A stretch of 64,000 nucleotides of DNA from Morchella semilibera (GCA_009192285.1 CM018604.1:1240001-1304000), one strand, 5' to 3'. Positions 1 to 13,510 are shown, numbered from the stretch's first letter. Program-made: numbers and translations. Notes: generated by a model not told the origin, from the letters alone.

Positions 1-3000
1 TTAGGTCTCAAACACCCAAAAGCTTTGGATCGAGCTCCCTATCACGTCATACACCTGAACTCTGACTGCTTGATTAATAGGGGTCAGAAATAATAGTGTT
101 GAAGAAGCAGTGTGATACGCTCCTACACTTTGGCCAACGAAGACCACCATGATAAGATAATGTAAACCTCGCATGATTTCGATATTAACAATGAATCATA
201 CTTACTGACCTGTCTTAGTAGTAGACTATAAGGCCGTTAATTAGGTGCCGATATATGCGTCTGTAATTACTACATGTATATATGTGTACATGTAGTACGA
301 CCACATGCCCACGTAAAACACCTCTATTTACATTATTATATGTAGATTTTGGAGAGAGTCTATATCCTATGGGCGGCTATCAGTCCAGCTAGACGTAATT
401 CTATAGTACAAGGTACCACCTTTATCAGTAATGAGGAGAGCCGAATATTGGTCCGGGATGGGAAGAACAACTCGATCATTACTTCTGGAGGAATTCGGGA
501 GAAGTGTTTAGCTATAGACAAGCATAAATAAGTTTTCAGCGCATGTTCTATAATCCCAGACTCATGAGGTTGGGTGTAAAGGACAACATAGAATCATGTA
601 ATATAATCCCATGTACCAATAAGACTTATTGTTTAACCTACACCGATTCATTGCTATAGCTTCGTTTCATTGCAATAGCTCCTAAAGATGCCCAAACCAC
701 AGGTTTCGAAGATCGATAGCATAGATACATTAAAAGATCGTTCTAGCTAGCATATGAGACGGCTAGAGATCCTACATGTATCATCACTGTATGTAGTTTT
801 ACCATGTATAGAGTGTCACTGCCCCTGTAGGTTCTTTTAAACAGATTATACTCTACCAGCCATTCATTTGATCACACGCGCACATATAAACCACGCCACG
901 GCCAATGATACGCACATGTACATACGTAAGAGCTCCTGCCATAGTACACATAGCATGCGCATACTAACTACATGATATGCTTCAAGTCACGCTGCAAGAA
1001 AGCAGCCAGTAATCGACGAAAGGTACGGTGCTACCAGAAAACTTACTACATGGATCATGCGAAGAATAACATGCCGCCATGTAATCCGTACAAAGGTTGG
1101 AGTGGAAACGCATGGCTCGCTATTCGATAGTAGGTAAGTTTGTATATATATCCTGTGGCATAAGAATTCTCATTGGTTATAATACCGGTCAAAAGCCTAC
1201 GGAACTAGTCTCTACTCGTATTTCCCCCGAAGTTTTTAAACTGGGCTGCTATTGCATGCCGTACAAAGTATGTTCACCAGCTTATCTCTTTTGCTGGTGA
1301 AGCTGCCAACATCTTAGGAGGCCGCATATTGCACCGTGCACCCGGGAATTCCCTCAGAAATACGCCGTCTGTACTTCTAAGACCTGGTTTATGGTTGTCA
1401 CGGTGGCGGAGGTAGCCCCTCAAAAGTTGGCAGCATTTAATCACCAGCGAAAGAGATAGGGATACAATAGCAGCCCAGTCCACAAACGTCAGAAGAAGAT
1501 GACGGTCGCGAGAGGGAAATTATACATATGCTAGATAATATGTCTGCTTACTCCTGTGTTGATCTGCAAGAAAAAAAGAGAATACGTGATCGGCTTTCGA
1601 TATGTGTGTTGCACAATCTCCATTTCAGTAGGGAAGGCCTCTGCCATCAATGTATGGCCACTGATTAATTTGAATAGCGTCGAATGGAATGGGAAAGCTT
1701 GAGATAGCCGCAAAAAGAAAGCAGGATGGTTAACAATATGCGTGTTAATAACCTAGATCCTGGATCATCATATATCCGGCCACTTAAGCCTCAGGCTCAA
1801 GTGATACAGATATATACAATGTATACATATACTTTGAAGCGACAAGAGCATTTGAATTGTTCATTGATTCAATAATACCATCCAATTAAATATCATATAT
1901 ACAAGCAAACAGTTGTTGCAGCTGTTAAAAAATCCTAAATGGGACAATGTCTGTGTTAGCAACGGATGAATATAACCGGCAGTTGACAGATATCTTATTT
2001 CGTGAGCTTAAGGAAACTACATGTACATGTATATTACTATGACGCAGGGCACTAAATACATGAATCCCATGACAGGCTGTTTATATGCTCCTAAATCCTT
2101 AATGTTAAGCCTAGATCTACATGTAATCTTTGCACACACGCGTGTACATGTACTTGTACATGAAGTACGTGTGCTAGGCGGCAGTTACATACATACATGT
2201 ACTTAGATGTATGTATGCATGTGTAACAGCTGTCTTCCTCTAAAGCACAGCTCAGATCTCTCAACTCCAAATCTTTAAAACACCCACAGTCAAACGAGAT
2301 GATTCATGTTCCCCACTACTGACTTTAACGGCTAACTGTTTATCCTTTGCACACTGCCAGGGCTCAGAACTCCGAGAAAAGCTCCCAATTCAATCATGAG
2401 ACGAACCGCTCTGTTTACTGTGGGGGTGCACTTCGCTAGGCACTAAGGCGTAATCATTGCTCAGAGGTAAAAAAACCTTCTTCCATCCCGGCTCAGAGCA
2501 GAGCCTATCATAATCCAAGTTCTTAGTATGCCCAGCTTAAACCCATACAGCCGCTACTCTTAATCGGCGTTTTACCACGATCATCTCCACGTCTTTATTT
2601 TCATTTCATAAACACAGCAGCATCCCTCCTGTTCCTTAACCAAATTCTCGCTCAAATAGCACCATACTACGTGCACTCCAGTTTTTCGCCGACCTGATAT
2701 TCAAAGGAACGAATTCTGGCCTCTCCTGGACGGTTTCAAAGTTGGCTCGCCCAAGTGATTTCTCATCACCTCATAAACCTCTTTTCTAGCTACTGTTATT
2801 GCTCTGCCGCAATATTGTCGTCGCCACGATCAACAATAAATAATCTATCCTGTATAGCAAGCCAAATTACTCCAACGCTATTAAGAGAGACTGTCGACCT
2901 TGTTTTGTAGTTTCCGACAAAAGAACTATACTAGGCAATTCTTGTTCAACATCAGATCCAGATCTAGGTTATAAGCCCCTGATGTTGAAAAGGTACGGAA

Positions 3001-3168
3001 ACATTATGCTGATTATCGAGAGCAGATTATCGAGAGGTCCTACTATCTGTGCATTGTTTGGAAGGCATCCAAACGGCAACTAGACGTAAGGTAACTGTGT
3101 TCTTAAGCCCCTCCCTGAGGCTAGAGCTAACTGATTATGTTCGTAATAGACCAGTAGCCTCCCCGCAG
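1..3168. other. gene-poor spacer
   Basis: No convincing gene is visible; the open frames are short and lack fungal-protein character. The stretch holds a foldback element at 1240-1479 and eight copies of TACATGTA, two of them overlapping at 2018-2031. The last 150 bases may contain an upstream exon and intron of the acidic-protein gene that follows. Confidence 0.6.
1240..1479. mobile_element. MITE-like foldback element
   Basis: A 15-base perfect terminal inverted repeat, ACTGGGCTGCTATTG at 1240-1254, pairs with CAATAGCAGCCCAGT at 1465-1479. Inside the ends the arms keep pairing imperfectly: TATCTCTTTTGCTGGTGA then GCTGCCAAC on the left match the reverse complement of the right side. The element is 240 bases and has no coding capacity. 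No clear target duplication is visible. It is most likely a non-autonomous DNA transposon copy; the superfamily is unknown. Confidence 0.7.
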
Positions 3169-3265
3169 AATAAGCAACATAATTCCATTTTGGATCTTGG
3201 CCTCGCTCTTTGTCTGCTTTTTATTCGGAAACATTTGTTGCAGCATATCTTTTTGCAACTCAGTA

Positions 3266-4114
3266 ATGTTGGATTCGCAGGAAATTGATGTTTATGCCGA
3301 TAGGATCCAAAATTCGAATAGTCCCCAAGACACAGAGCTTGTGAGCACAAGCCACACGAATAGATTTACTATTCCTCCTATAAATCTATATGGAAGTGTC
3401 CCGACGGTGGGCAGTGCCAGGGTCAGATGGATGCGTTCCCCACGGTCAATCTATCCCACAGATTCTGCAACACACGGCTCTTCCCCCAGCGAGCTAGGTC
3501 CAGCTGGATACGGCGCATATACCTCGCCTCCAGAGGCCCAGACAACGTTCAGTATCGGAGTAAGCCATGTAGCTACTATTTTGGGCGCCGATTCCCAGCC
3601 CCGCACTCCGACTAACACCATTACACCTGTACAAGCTACAATCGAGGTATTTGTCCAGGTATTGTCTAATACTCCCTCAGATGAGGAGAACGAAGAACAC
3701 TTCGGCGAAGAAAGAAACAATGAGGATGACGTTATTCCTGAGATCGAGAGCAGTGATGATAACGAATATCAAAACTGCTATGAATGTTATGAAGATCAGC
3801 TTGTAGAAGAAAACAACAGTGAAGAAACATACTACTTGTGGGAGGAAGTGGACGGAGAGGGCCCAGTGATTATACTATATGGACCAGGCGAGAATTGGGG
3901 CGAAGTTGAATTAGTGGATTGGAGTGATGATGAAATAGAGGATCGGAGTGAGGATGAATGGGAGGATTGGGCTGATATTAACCCCCCAACGATCCCTGGG
4001 AGCCCTCCTTATGAGGTACTTAGACCTGGGGCTCGAAGTAGGTACCTAGATGACTTGGGGATCTCCGTTAATCGTTTAATTTCAATCATCAACATTACTG
4101 AGGAGGATGGCTGA
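3266..4114 (+). CDS. acidic protein of unknown function
   Basis: I do not recognise this protein. From the first ATG at 3266 it is 282 aa. The C-terminal half is strongly acidic: runs of Asp/Glu with Trp and Tyr lie between about residues 130 and 240, followed by a Pro-rich stretch and a short C-terminal helix-like segment. The frame is open upstream of the ATG to about 3158 and there encodes a hydrophobic, Cys-rich segment that could be a signal peptide or membrane anchor. A plausible 3' splice site (CCCCGCAG ending at 3168) and a GCTAACT branch-like site near 3126 suggest that this is a later exon and that the true start lies upstream. It could also be an orphan gene restricted to this lineage. 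Length and biased composition support real coding, but no homologue comes to mind. Confidence 0.5.
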   Translation: MLDSQEIDVYADRIQNSNSPQDTELVSTSHTNRFTIPPINLYGSVPTVGSARVRWMRSPRSIYPTDSATHGSSPSELGPAGYGAYTSPPEAQTTFSIGVSHVATILGADSQPRTPTNTITPVQATIEVFVQVLSNTPSDEENEEHFGEERNNEDDVIPEIESSDDNEYQNCYECYEDQLVEENNSEETYYLWEEVDGEGPVIILYGPGENWGEVELVDWSDDEIEDRSEDEWEDWADINPPTIPGSPPYEVLRPGARSRYLDDLGISVNRLISIINITEEDG

Positions 4115-6308
4115 TCCGTTCAGCGCTCGCATGTTTATTATTTCATACTGTTTCCCTTGCAGTTGCAGATTAGCTCGCCTACCCTATTTTGTTATGTGAG
4201 GGTGTTAAATGTTAATTATAAGCTTATATCCTGTCGATAGGCTTTACTTTTCATAAGCGATCTCGGTGTCCGGTTTACAAGTGAGCGATGCTACCGATCT
4301 AGAGATCGTCTCTCGTTATCCTTCTCAAACAACTCCGTGTATGGCCTACGTCATTCTGCAGAATTGCCACGTTCCTCTTCCAGGTGCTTCTATGAAACTA
4401 CGCCTCCATTATCAGAATGGCCCTCGTTCAATTCTAGAATTAAAACCATCAAATTAGTCGTCCGCGCCTCGCTACTGCCTTCGCCCCAATTTTTATATTC
4501 AACCTGGGCCTTTATTTCGACGGTATGTATGATATTTTTAGGTGTATATTTTTGAGCGTCTTTCTGTACAGGCCTTTGGTTGTGGATCATTAGCGAGCCC
4601 TGTTTAATGGTGAACGGTCATTCGTCAACCGATGAATATATAGCTGGTTTTTGGGGCTGACTCCGCACCGAACCAGTTTCATAGTAGGTAACCAAGTGGA
4701 GGTTGTACCTACATATCGATCGATATTCTTACAGAACGCGTCGATCAGCCGATCCTTCACTCCAATTAATACCTTCAACGAAACAACCGATGTAGGTACC
4801 ATCAATCCGGAAGAATCATACTTAGTAGCCCCTAAGAATTTATAATTGATATTCGGTAAGTTTCCTAGTTTGCTTTGGTTATCGTGAGGTTTACCTGCTT
4901 TTCCAATGCTATTAGTTTAGGGTATATCAAGTTTTTATCTAGTATTTTATTGAGTCGAGCACGTACCACTATTCTCTTGCTGTATCCCTCAGGACAGGGA
5001 GGGGAGTATTGCTTATATACGATAATTTTTGCCACCTCCAAACCATGAGTCTAGCGACACTGACGGGCTTGGCTAGCTGATCTTAAACTCTCAGCTCAGA
5101 AAGTCTCGATCCTTTCAAGTTAGTACTTTCATTAGCGAAAACACACTGGAGCTGCCCCCCCCCCCCCCACTCTATTTCTAAAAATCAACACTTATAGGCT
5201 TCCGATATTAATACCTCTACATCAAGAGTCAATACGATAATATTCCTAGCTCTCCCCTTCAAGATAGATACGGGTATCCTAAGGACTTCTTACGTTGCGA
5301 TAATCTTTCCAGGGTGTAATCGACTAACATTTTAGAGGCCCTTCTGACTGGTTATGGGTGCTGGAGGATGATTCTTTCGTTAATAGGCATCCATCCTCAC
5401 TCAAGCCTTGAACATAACCGAAACATGTCCTCTGAGTCAGTATCGGTGTCTAAGCCAATAGACGTTTTCAGTTGGTAGTTATTCTTAAAGTATCAATTAC
5501 GCTCAGTTAAAAATCATGAACGGTCCCTATCGAAATATTTGGTGCTAAAACTGGTTCCCGTAATGCTTCGGCGCGTGTAACGAACTTAACCTAGGGTTTT
5601 TGAGCTATGTATTATCACTAAAAGCTCAGCCAGTGAGAAGCTCTTGTTAAGCCCGGGGGGAGATTCAATTCACCTAGTGAGTACATACCTTGAAATATTT
5701 CAACCAAGATGTATCAACTAATGAAGGTCATCGCTACCTTTTAATGTCGAGTCACTCGTTAGGTATCTTTCTCGTATAATCTTGTGGGACTAGATAGCGA
5801 CCAAGAGTATTATTGAACTCAACTCCATAAATCCCTTATCCGTGATGAAACATAGATAAGGCAGGGGATATCAGAGGACCCTGTAGATGGGCCGCAGCTC
5901 ATAATTAAGGCTCGAACATGATAATTCCGCCCGAAGAGCAATCGATCTCTATACTTACTCAACTACATGTACATACATAACACACATAAAGGTTAAAAGC
6001 AGGTACTGTACTCACATCTTACATGTATGATGCAACTACATGTACGTATAAGTATGATGTAGTTTGTAGGTTTCAGTAACGTAAATCATATCAGAAACTG
6101 ACACATCACTTCGAATGTCCCCGGTTTAGTGCCTATTCTCATATATACTCTCTACATAGGCACCTGATAGCACATGGGTATGGCTACACAGCTACAATAT
6201 TTACGTCATCAACACCCCTATTGCTTACAGTACCAACCAGTACAGGTAGTTGTTACTCGGTGCTTATTTTACACTTCGTCTTTTCTTATCGAACAAGCTT
6301 TGCCGTCC
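4115..6308. other. spacer without recognisable gene
   Basis: I see only short open frames that look random. There is a poly-C tract at about 5155-5168 and three TACATGTA copies at 5963-6043, shortly before the next gene. Confidence 0.55.
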
Positions 6309-8341
6309 ATGGACCGCCTCAAGTCTATCTCAAAATCTGGCTGGCACCCTAATTCGTCCTCTGAACCTTCCTACGCGGGTGCCTCAGAATCAAAACCTTC
6401 AGCCTCCTCGCGATTAACAAAAAATTTCAAGGGGCTTGATCAGGTGGTATGTACACTTCTTTCTATAGACCTATTGGACTGAATCTAATTGACAAGGCGG
6501 GATGGGTGGGTAAAGGTGGATCAGAGAATTCAAACGACGGCACAGTTAATGTACGCCCTGTCTCTACACTCCGTGATCCAGCGAGCTTTGGACCTCCGCC
6601 AAAAAGGGTGACAAGCACGGTGATTTCAAGTTATCGAGATGATAATCAGCCAAATGATGAGTCTCTTCCAACGGAAAGACGTCCTCCACCCGTCCCGCCT
6701 CGACTCCCGCCGCGGGATGAGCCTGTGCTACCGCAACCACGAGACGTAACCGACATGGAAACTGGTAGCATAAACACGTCCGCAGTAGAAAGACTGGGTA
6801 GGGTTGGGGTTTCGGTACCTGGGTTCAATATGACCTCGGATTCATCCTTAGCAAAGAAACCACCCCTTCCTAGTGGGCCAAGACCTTCTGCTAGTATGGT
6901 TTTACTTGGGGGATCCTCTCAAAGTGCACCTGCTGAAGGAACAACCTTTGCAGAGAAGCGGGCGGCCGTGACTACAGCCGCCGCTTTCTACAAGAATCCG
7001 GCTTCAGTTTCATTATCAGACGCGGGTGCTGCTTTGAAAACAGGGAGAAATTTTCAGCAACGGCATGGAGATCAAGTTGCATCAGGATATAAAAAGGCGC
7101 AGGATATGGGATTGGATAAGAAGATAAAAGGCTACGCAGATCTTTATGCTTCAAGAAATGAGACCGAAAACAGTAGATCGACAGCATCAAGGAACTCTGT
7201 TCCCTTCTTTCCGCCGGCTTTGCCCGCCAAACAGCAATCTTCCCCTGAACTTCCTTCCCGGTCTCCAAGCGCGCGGGACGTCCTTCAAGATCCTTCTGTA
7301 TCTGAAAAGAAAAGACCCCCACCGCCTCCCCCGCCCAAAAAAAAGCCAGCACCTCCATTGCCAATGAAGCGGCCACCCACCGACTCGTTTCCTCACAATG
7401 CGGTGGTATCACCTCCAACAATCCCACGTGCAACCCGACCATCTCAGTTAACTCCATCTTCTGTGCTCCAAAACAATGGTCTTCCAACCCAAATTTTCCC
7501 TGAAATTCCAAGAGATCTTGACCTCTGCCTTGACAATGCATGGTTCGCAAAAAATCCAATTGAGCTTCCACCAACTATAAGGGGCATAGTTGAAAAGATG
7601 TACTCGTATTCTTGTTCCTGGGAGCGTAGCCCTTCCGGGAGAACCAAACACACTGCTATAATAGCCATACGATGGACACTCAATCTTTCTACTACCAAAA
7701 TCAGAATCACGTGGGATGCCTCCGCACCAAGTGTTTCTGCTAAAGCACAACAAAGGCATTTCTCCCCTCCTTCCTCTCCTCCACCACCGAAAGAATGGGG
7801 GGACCGGATCGTGGAGTGGGTCAGGTCCAAGGTCGGGCAACAGGTAGGCAATGGCGAGTGTTGGACTCTCGCTGCCGATTGTTTTAATAGTCTTCAGTCA
7901 GAGGATGAGGCCTCTGGAGCACAGAAAATAATGGCTGCGCAAGGAACAAGTTTTGGTATCTGCATCTTCTCTCACTATTCTTCTCTGCAATACCAACCAT
8001 CAGCGCTGCCCGGTACAAGTTTGCAGCCAGGCGATATTTTACAATTCCGCTCCGCGAGATGGATTCGGAAGGACCCGGATGGAAGAGTTATTTTTGAGAT
8101 GCGGGCGGGAGTTCCGGAAGGTACAAGTGGGTGTAAAGATCATACGGCAGTTGTTGAGACCGTACAGTATGATCCAGGTCAGGGTGGGATAAAAGTTGGC
8201 GTTTTGCAACAAAACTCGGGTGGGGTCAAAACAGTGGGGAGAGGAGAATACATGCTAGGTACAGGCCACATGATTGAAGGTAGCGTCAGAGTATTTAGAG
8301 CTGTGGCAGATGGGTGGGCAAAGTTTGAGGCTGTGTGGTGA
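6309..8341 (+). CDS. AIM3/BBC1-type cortical actin patch protein
   Basis: Two exons, 6309-6446 and 6497-8341, encode 660 aa. The 50-nt intron has a GTATGT donor, a CTAAT branch site and ends GACAAG; splicing joins FKGLDQV to AGWVGKG, a motif I recall from the N-terminus of fungal AIM3-like proteins. The middle is disordered and Pro-rich: a PPVPPRLPPR class of SH3 ligand lies near residues 107-126, and a run of seven prolines flanked by lysines near 317-340. The C-terminal 170 residues resemble the cysteine-proteinase-fold domain of BBC1/AIM3. Cys501 sits in GECWTLA, His595 in DHTAVVE, and Asn619 in QQNSGG, the spacing expected of a papain/CHAP-like site. In yeast such proteins work at endocytic actin patches with SH3 proteins and type I myosin. 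No SH3 domain is visible here, so AIM3 fits better than BBC1. The ATG at 6309 is chosen because the conserved N-terminal motif follows it. Confidence 0.85.
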
Positions 8342-11300
8342 GGTAACTGCCGGTTCTCCAAATTTTACACTGCAAGAAAAGAAAGAAACGAGGAAATGAT
8401 AGAGAGATCCTGACACAGTGAGGCTTTTTTATCCTATTATCTGAAAGCTTGATCCCAGGACTTGTGTATGTTGTGAAACCAAGGAGGGGGGGGGGGGGAA
8501 CGGGAAGTTTTGTCTGGGAAGTCATGTGTCTGTTCGTGTTTCAATTTTTGATTTTTAGCTATTAGACTTGTCGGTGGTGGTGAGGAACAATTCATACATA
8601 ATGTTTTCTTGACGCGTTAACGTGCATATACGTTAAGGTTTTTAATTGGTCATAGGCCCTCGGCTGTCCTACATGTATGTATTGTCTAGAATTGTTTGTT
8701 GTAGTGAGGGCGGACCCTGGTGAAATCCATGACCCCGCTACCAGGTTATCCTGTGGTGTACCTACTCAACTACTCTACATGTAGTATGGAGTACTTACTT
8801 CTGCTAACTTACCTCGCGGTAGTCGTCATACTACTCTACATGCCACCATAACACAACCACTATAGTTTTTGCAACAAGACTAGTGGAACGACGAGCAGGG
8901 GTTCTAGATTCAATTGTCAGATTGACTACAATCTGCAGCTTCGTCGTTGTTTGCGGCTCGTCATTGCTCCCGAAGCAACTGTAGTTTAGAGGCTTGCAGG
9001 TCACCAACCACCACACATATAGTATTGTATGTATATACGGTTTTTATTAGATGAATGGTGATTGTTAACAAAAAGATTTAGGTTAGGCCAATATTGTCGC
9101 TTTTATGGTTAAAAAAATACCGTTTTGTAGGCCTAAGTCAGGCCTTGACTCGTGTGATCAAGGGTCCCCCATCATACGAATTTTTTAGTGATAGCATGGA
9201 TGCAAATATATGTACCTACAATACTGAGTAATGTGGTTGCAAGAACCAGCATAATCCCTGCTACTAATCGTTCGAACTACGATACGCATATTTCTTTTCG
9301 ATTATCCGTCTATTTCTATCAGAGTCTATTGCGCCTTTTCCAATGTTCTTTTTTGTATTCCTTTGAAAAAAAAAAAACCTTTATACAAGGTATATAGTTC
9401 AGCCGCAGGTGTTGTACTTTTACTGAGTAAATACATCTCCAACAAAAATTGTGCATTGATGTAATAGGCGGATCTCGAATCTTGCCACGTACAGCGACCT
9501 CATCTCAATTATGCAATAAATTACTTAACAGCCTCATCCCAATTGTCAAAAACTTAGTAGCTGATTCTTAATGAAACAGCTATATCTGATATCCAACGCC
9601 TTTGCTGTGCCTCTGATCGATTGATCTGAAACAGTTCTTCGTTCTACCGGGCTGAAGATTATGTACCCACTCTACCTGTAATACGTCCATGTATGTACTA
9701 CCGTCGTTGTTCGTAATACATATACATGTAGTTTTGTTTCCTTGAGAATTCCCCAGGGAGAAAAAGCAAAAATTGGCGGCTTTTGCTAACGAATCTTGTT
9801 ATCTCGCTCCTATCAAATGATTGATCTCCTATACAAACTCGACCCTCTATTATAGGGTCAGCATTGACAGCTTAACGATATAGAGCACAAATACGATCCA
9901 CGGATCCTGGATGTTTTAAATAAAACATGATAGCTCGTTTTGTTCTATGGTCAGCTCAGATTATCCTGTTTGAGTCCATATGCAAGTTGGGCCAGGCTTG
10001 ACAATCGAAATTTCAAGTATTGACCCACAGATTCAGTATATTTTGGAGCCGTCTGTCAAGTTTGTCGAGGACCGGTAGTTCATTATTTATTAACTGCCGA
10101 ATTTTTGCTTTTCCAACCAGGAATGGCAATCCATGCCAGCTGTTGCAGCTTTAACTGTTAGATTCCAAGTGGTTTGTATACATGTGGAGAACGCAACTTA
10201 CCATATATATTTTGCCACTTTGGGGGGCGGAGAAACGAGATAAATCCTTTCTTGGAAGTTGAATCTTTCAATTAACCTTCCTCATGCGGTTTTTTCTATA
10301 CTATGATTCACCGTATTGCTTTTCGCTAGGGTTAGTAGCATTTAGTTAGCGTCGTGTCGCTAAAATTGCAGGCTACGGCACTTAGTACCTGACATGCAGT
10401 ACATACCAGCAGCAAGGGACAGCGGACATGGTCGTGTTGTCAGACTCGTATTCATAGCCTCGTAGGGTAGCTGCCTCAAAAAGTGTCTTCCCCCTCTTAA
10501 TGTGCTGGTCAACACACACCATAGGCATAATGCATATTCCAATCTATCCATCCGGTTTTCGGGTAGCCGAAACAGTAACACCTTAACACAACCTACGATC
10601 ATATTTTGCGAGCCACGGTACAAACGGCCGTGCCCATCATAATATCAAGTCATCAGCCACTTGAGCCATTATTATATGGCCATTTTAATAGGATCTAGAT
10701 GGCCCATTACCCCGGCTCGGCGCATGTATGACGAAAGTGATTGTCCAACTAAGTCACCGAGTATTGAAAGTGGTCTGTCCACAAGCTAACCCTTCAGGTG
10801 CTAACTCGGTGACAACACCCGTTCGTAGAATATAATATAAATAAAGCCGGTTCCCCTCAAAGGTGATGCTTACACAGAAAATGACGACTTGAAAGAGATA
10901 TTTCAACGGTACAGTCCACAACCTTGTTTTGTAACAAGCGAAGGGTGGCGGAGGATGGAATGCCGGATAGGATGATGACCCTGAAAAAGGCATGCATGCT
11001 TGATAGTCGATGGGTTTTGATGAGCGGCAGGAGGTGTAAATTATTGGATATTGGAAGTAGTTCGGGTCCATATATTTCCTTGGAGGTTGGGCTCCTTAGG
11101 AAGGTCCTTTCTAGCACCCTTTGGAGCCATGCGAATGGCAGGTGGGAGACCTTTGGGGCATTGGTGCCGATATAGTCCTCTTACCTCCTAGCCTATGGCC
11201 TTTCTCGTTTCGCTTTCTAGATACATCTAGGGATATCGGTTGAGAAAGTTACGACCTTTTTATTCTCCTGTGGACCTTAATGGCCACAGGTTGTCGGTGG

Positions 11301-12118
11301 GAACCCCGAGAAAGTGGCAACTTGTAGGCCATTGGGATAAAAACGCCGGATTTGGAGCTTCTCGTCTCTAATAGCCTTGTTAACGAACACAGAATTCCAG
11401 GGGCAAGATTTATCTGCACCTACTTAACTACAACCTCCAGCTCAGGTGCAGCTTTGATAGCTGTTAGAGATTATACTCAATACTTCTTCGACAACCTGGT
11501 GCTGGTGGCGACGTTGGTGATGGTGGTGGTCTTTACTATGGCAGCAGGCAATTACTCAAACTGAGAACTGTGGCAGATATGACGAAGAAAGCTCTTGCTG
11601 ATTTATCTTTATATCGATCTCATAGTGTCGGCGCAGCATTATGGTGTAAGAATCGGAGGGTATCTTATGCTGGGGTGATCAAGACCTAAGGCTATTTCTG
11701 CGAATTCTGAACCAAGAATAAACGCCTGTGGCACAGCCGCCGCTTATTTTTTTTTTTCCCGCCCGTTTTGTCCAAATGCATAGCGGGGTAACATATTTAC
11801 CGCATGGAAGATTTTGTTAAATTGCTTGCTGTACAAGAACCTGGAGAAATACTTTAATGTGCTCCAAGCTGCCATCGCCTGCTATTTACTCACGGTCACC
11901 GGAAGCACAGAAATATAGGAGAGAAACCAATCGAGATCGGCTTATAAAAAGAGATAAAAGGAGACTGACGCCGTTCCGCCCAAAACCACCACCACCAATA
12001 CCACCAGAAAAAAGAAACCAGAATACAAAATTGAGAGCTATCGACGGACTGAAAGATTTCCATGCGGTTTTCACCCCCACCGAAAATATCCGATCCTTCT
12101 GATATTTGTATATCAAAC
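8342..12118. other. spacer without recognisable gene
   Basis: The 3' flank of the AIM3-like gene carries a poly-G run near 8487-8498. Beyond it are AT-rich spacer, three TACATGTA copies and a small 10-base hairpin (GTCACCGAGT 10754-10763 with ACTCGGTGAC 10804-10813). An 83-residue frame at 10924-11175 and one at 11857-12102 are open, but I cannot assign them and chance is a sufficient explanation. Confidence 0.5.
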
Positions 12119-13510
12119 TTAATTGAACAAGGCGTCAACCCTACCAAGATCGTCCCGGAGCTTAGCACTGCGTACCGACGCGGCCGGTCTTTGGAGTTCT
12201 GGGGACCACGGTTGCTCTGCTTGGATAAACCTCACAAGCGCTGGGGTGAGGGGTTGGAACCTCGGCCTATATGATTGGTTGGTTACTGGTGCCATTCCCT
12301 GGGAGATTACTGCCATACTACTCATGGGGGCAGTAGTAGGAGGAGCGCCGGTAGAGGAGTGCTGGATATTCTGGGGGTACCCCTCATCAGACCGAACATT
12401 ATCAATAATTCTGTTTCTACTAGCATCACTCAAGACCGTGTGAGAGTGTTCTAGAGGGCAATCCCCATATTGAACGCTCTCGGGCAGCAACCTACGACTA
12501 CGATCAAGCGTCCTAGTAGGCCCTTGGACCTCTACTGACCTCGACCCACTTACTCCACCGGTAGTGGGGCCATTAGCCTGCTGGGGATGTAGCAGTGAAC
12601 CCAACGGAGCCGGATGTGTTTCAGGAATGGTTGGTTGGGTCGTTGGCTGTTGCCAGTGCTGGTTAAGAATTGATAACTGAGGTTCAGCCTCAATGACCCT
12701 CCAGCGGTTCCCGAGATTTGGTAAAGCGTTAGCGGTCTCTAAAAGGTCGTGGGCATGCGAACTTGTTAATGGACCATTGATTCGGTTTTCCATATTCTCG
12801 TCGATAGGTCTGGAGGATGCTATACTGGATGCTGGTGCTGGTGCAGGAAAATTCCCTATTGTTCCTGTTCCTAACTCGACCATCCTGAAGACGTGCAAGT
12901 CAGGAGTCAGGATAGGGACAAGGGTGTTCGATTTTGTTTTATTCTCAAATTCTTTCGTGCCATGGATAACAAAGCTTAAGCCATCCATTCCAGCACTCTT
13001 ATCCGACCCTGTGATATCCATCGGGGTTACTACTTCAGGATCTTTGGGCAGCCTTGTCGACCCCGGCCCTTTAGCATTTAGCGGACAATTCTGGGCTAGC
13101 TTGGTGCGGTCAAGCATGGAAACTATATGAAGCCCTAGCTTCTGCGGAGACCCAATTGATCCGGCGAATTTCTGTGCCTTTTTTTCGTGAAAATACCAGA
13201 AAGCCGTCAACAAAATCGATACCGTGACCTGCATTACACATTAGTCACGGTTTCTCCAACCTTCTTCGTATGCCTTACTTACCCACTGTGTCAAGGAAGC
13301 CCACGATACAACCCTCGAAACGCGGACCTTTGACACCCAGTCCCAAGCTTGTAAAAAGGGTTCCGCTATACAAGGAAGGGTTCGATAGGAATAAAGGGAA
13401 AGAAGAGAGTTTTTATCGACCACCAATACAAGAGCTCCAAGAGAAACCAACAGGACGATCACCCCCAACCAAAGAGGCCTAAGAGCCGCCAGCCGATGGT
13501 CCTTCACCAT
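12119..13510 (-). CDS. membrane-anchored protein of unknown function
   Basis: Two exons on the minus strand, 13510-13283 and 13228-12119, encode 445 aa. The 54-nt intron is textbook: GTAAGTAAGG donor, GTGACTAATG branch and TGCAG acceptor, phase 0, joining SLTQW to VTVSILL. The first exon has a hydrophobic helix (WLGVIVLLVSLGALVLVV) near residues 14-31; a second hydrophobic segment (VTVSILLTAFWYF) opens the second exon near 77-89. The remaining 350 residues are hydrophilic, Pro/Ser/Thr/Gln-rich and probably disordered. The start ATG sits in AACAATGG, a good fungal context. I know no family with this layout; it may be a lineage-restricted membrane protein with a long tail. Confidence 0.7.

Noticed and set aside
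6972-7574. 200-codon minus-strand frame
   Set aside because: It lies wholly opposite the AIM3-like coding exon and mirrors its codon bias.
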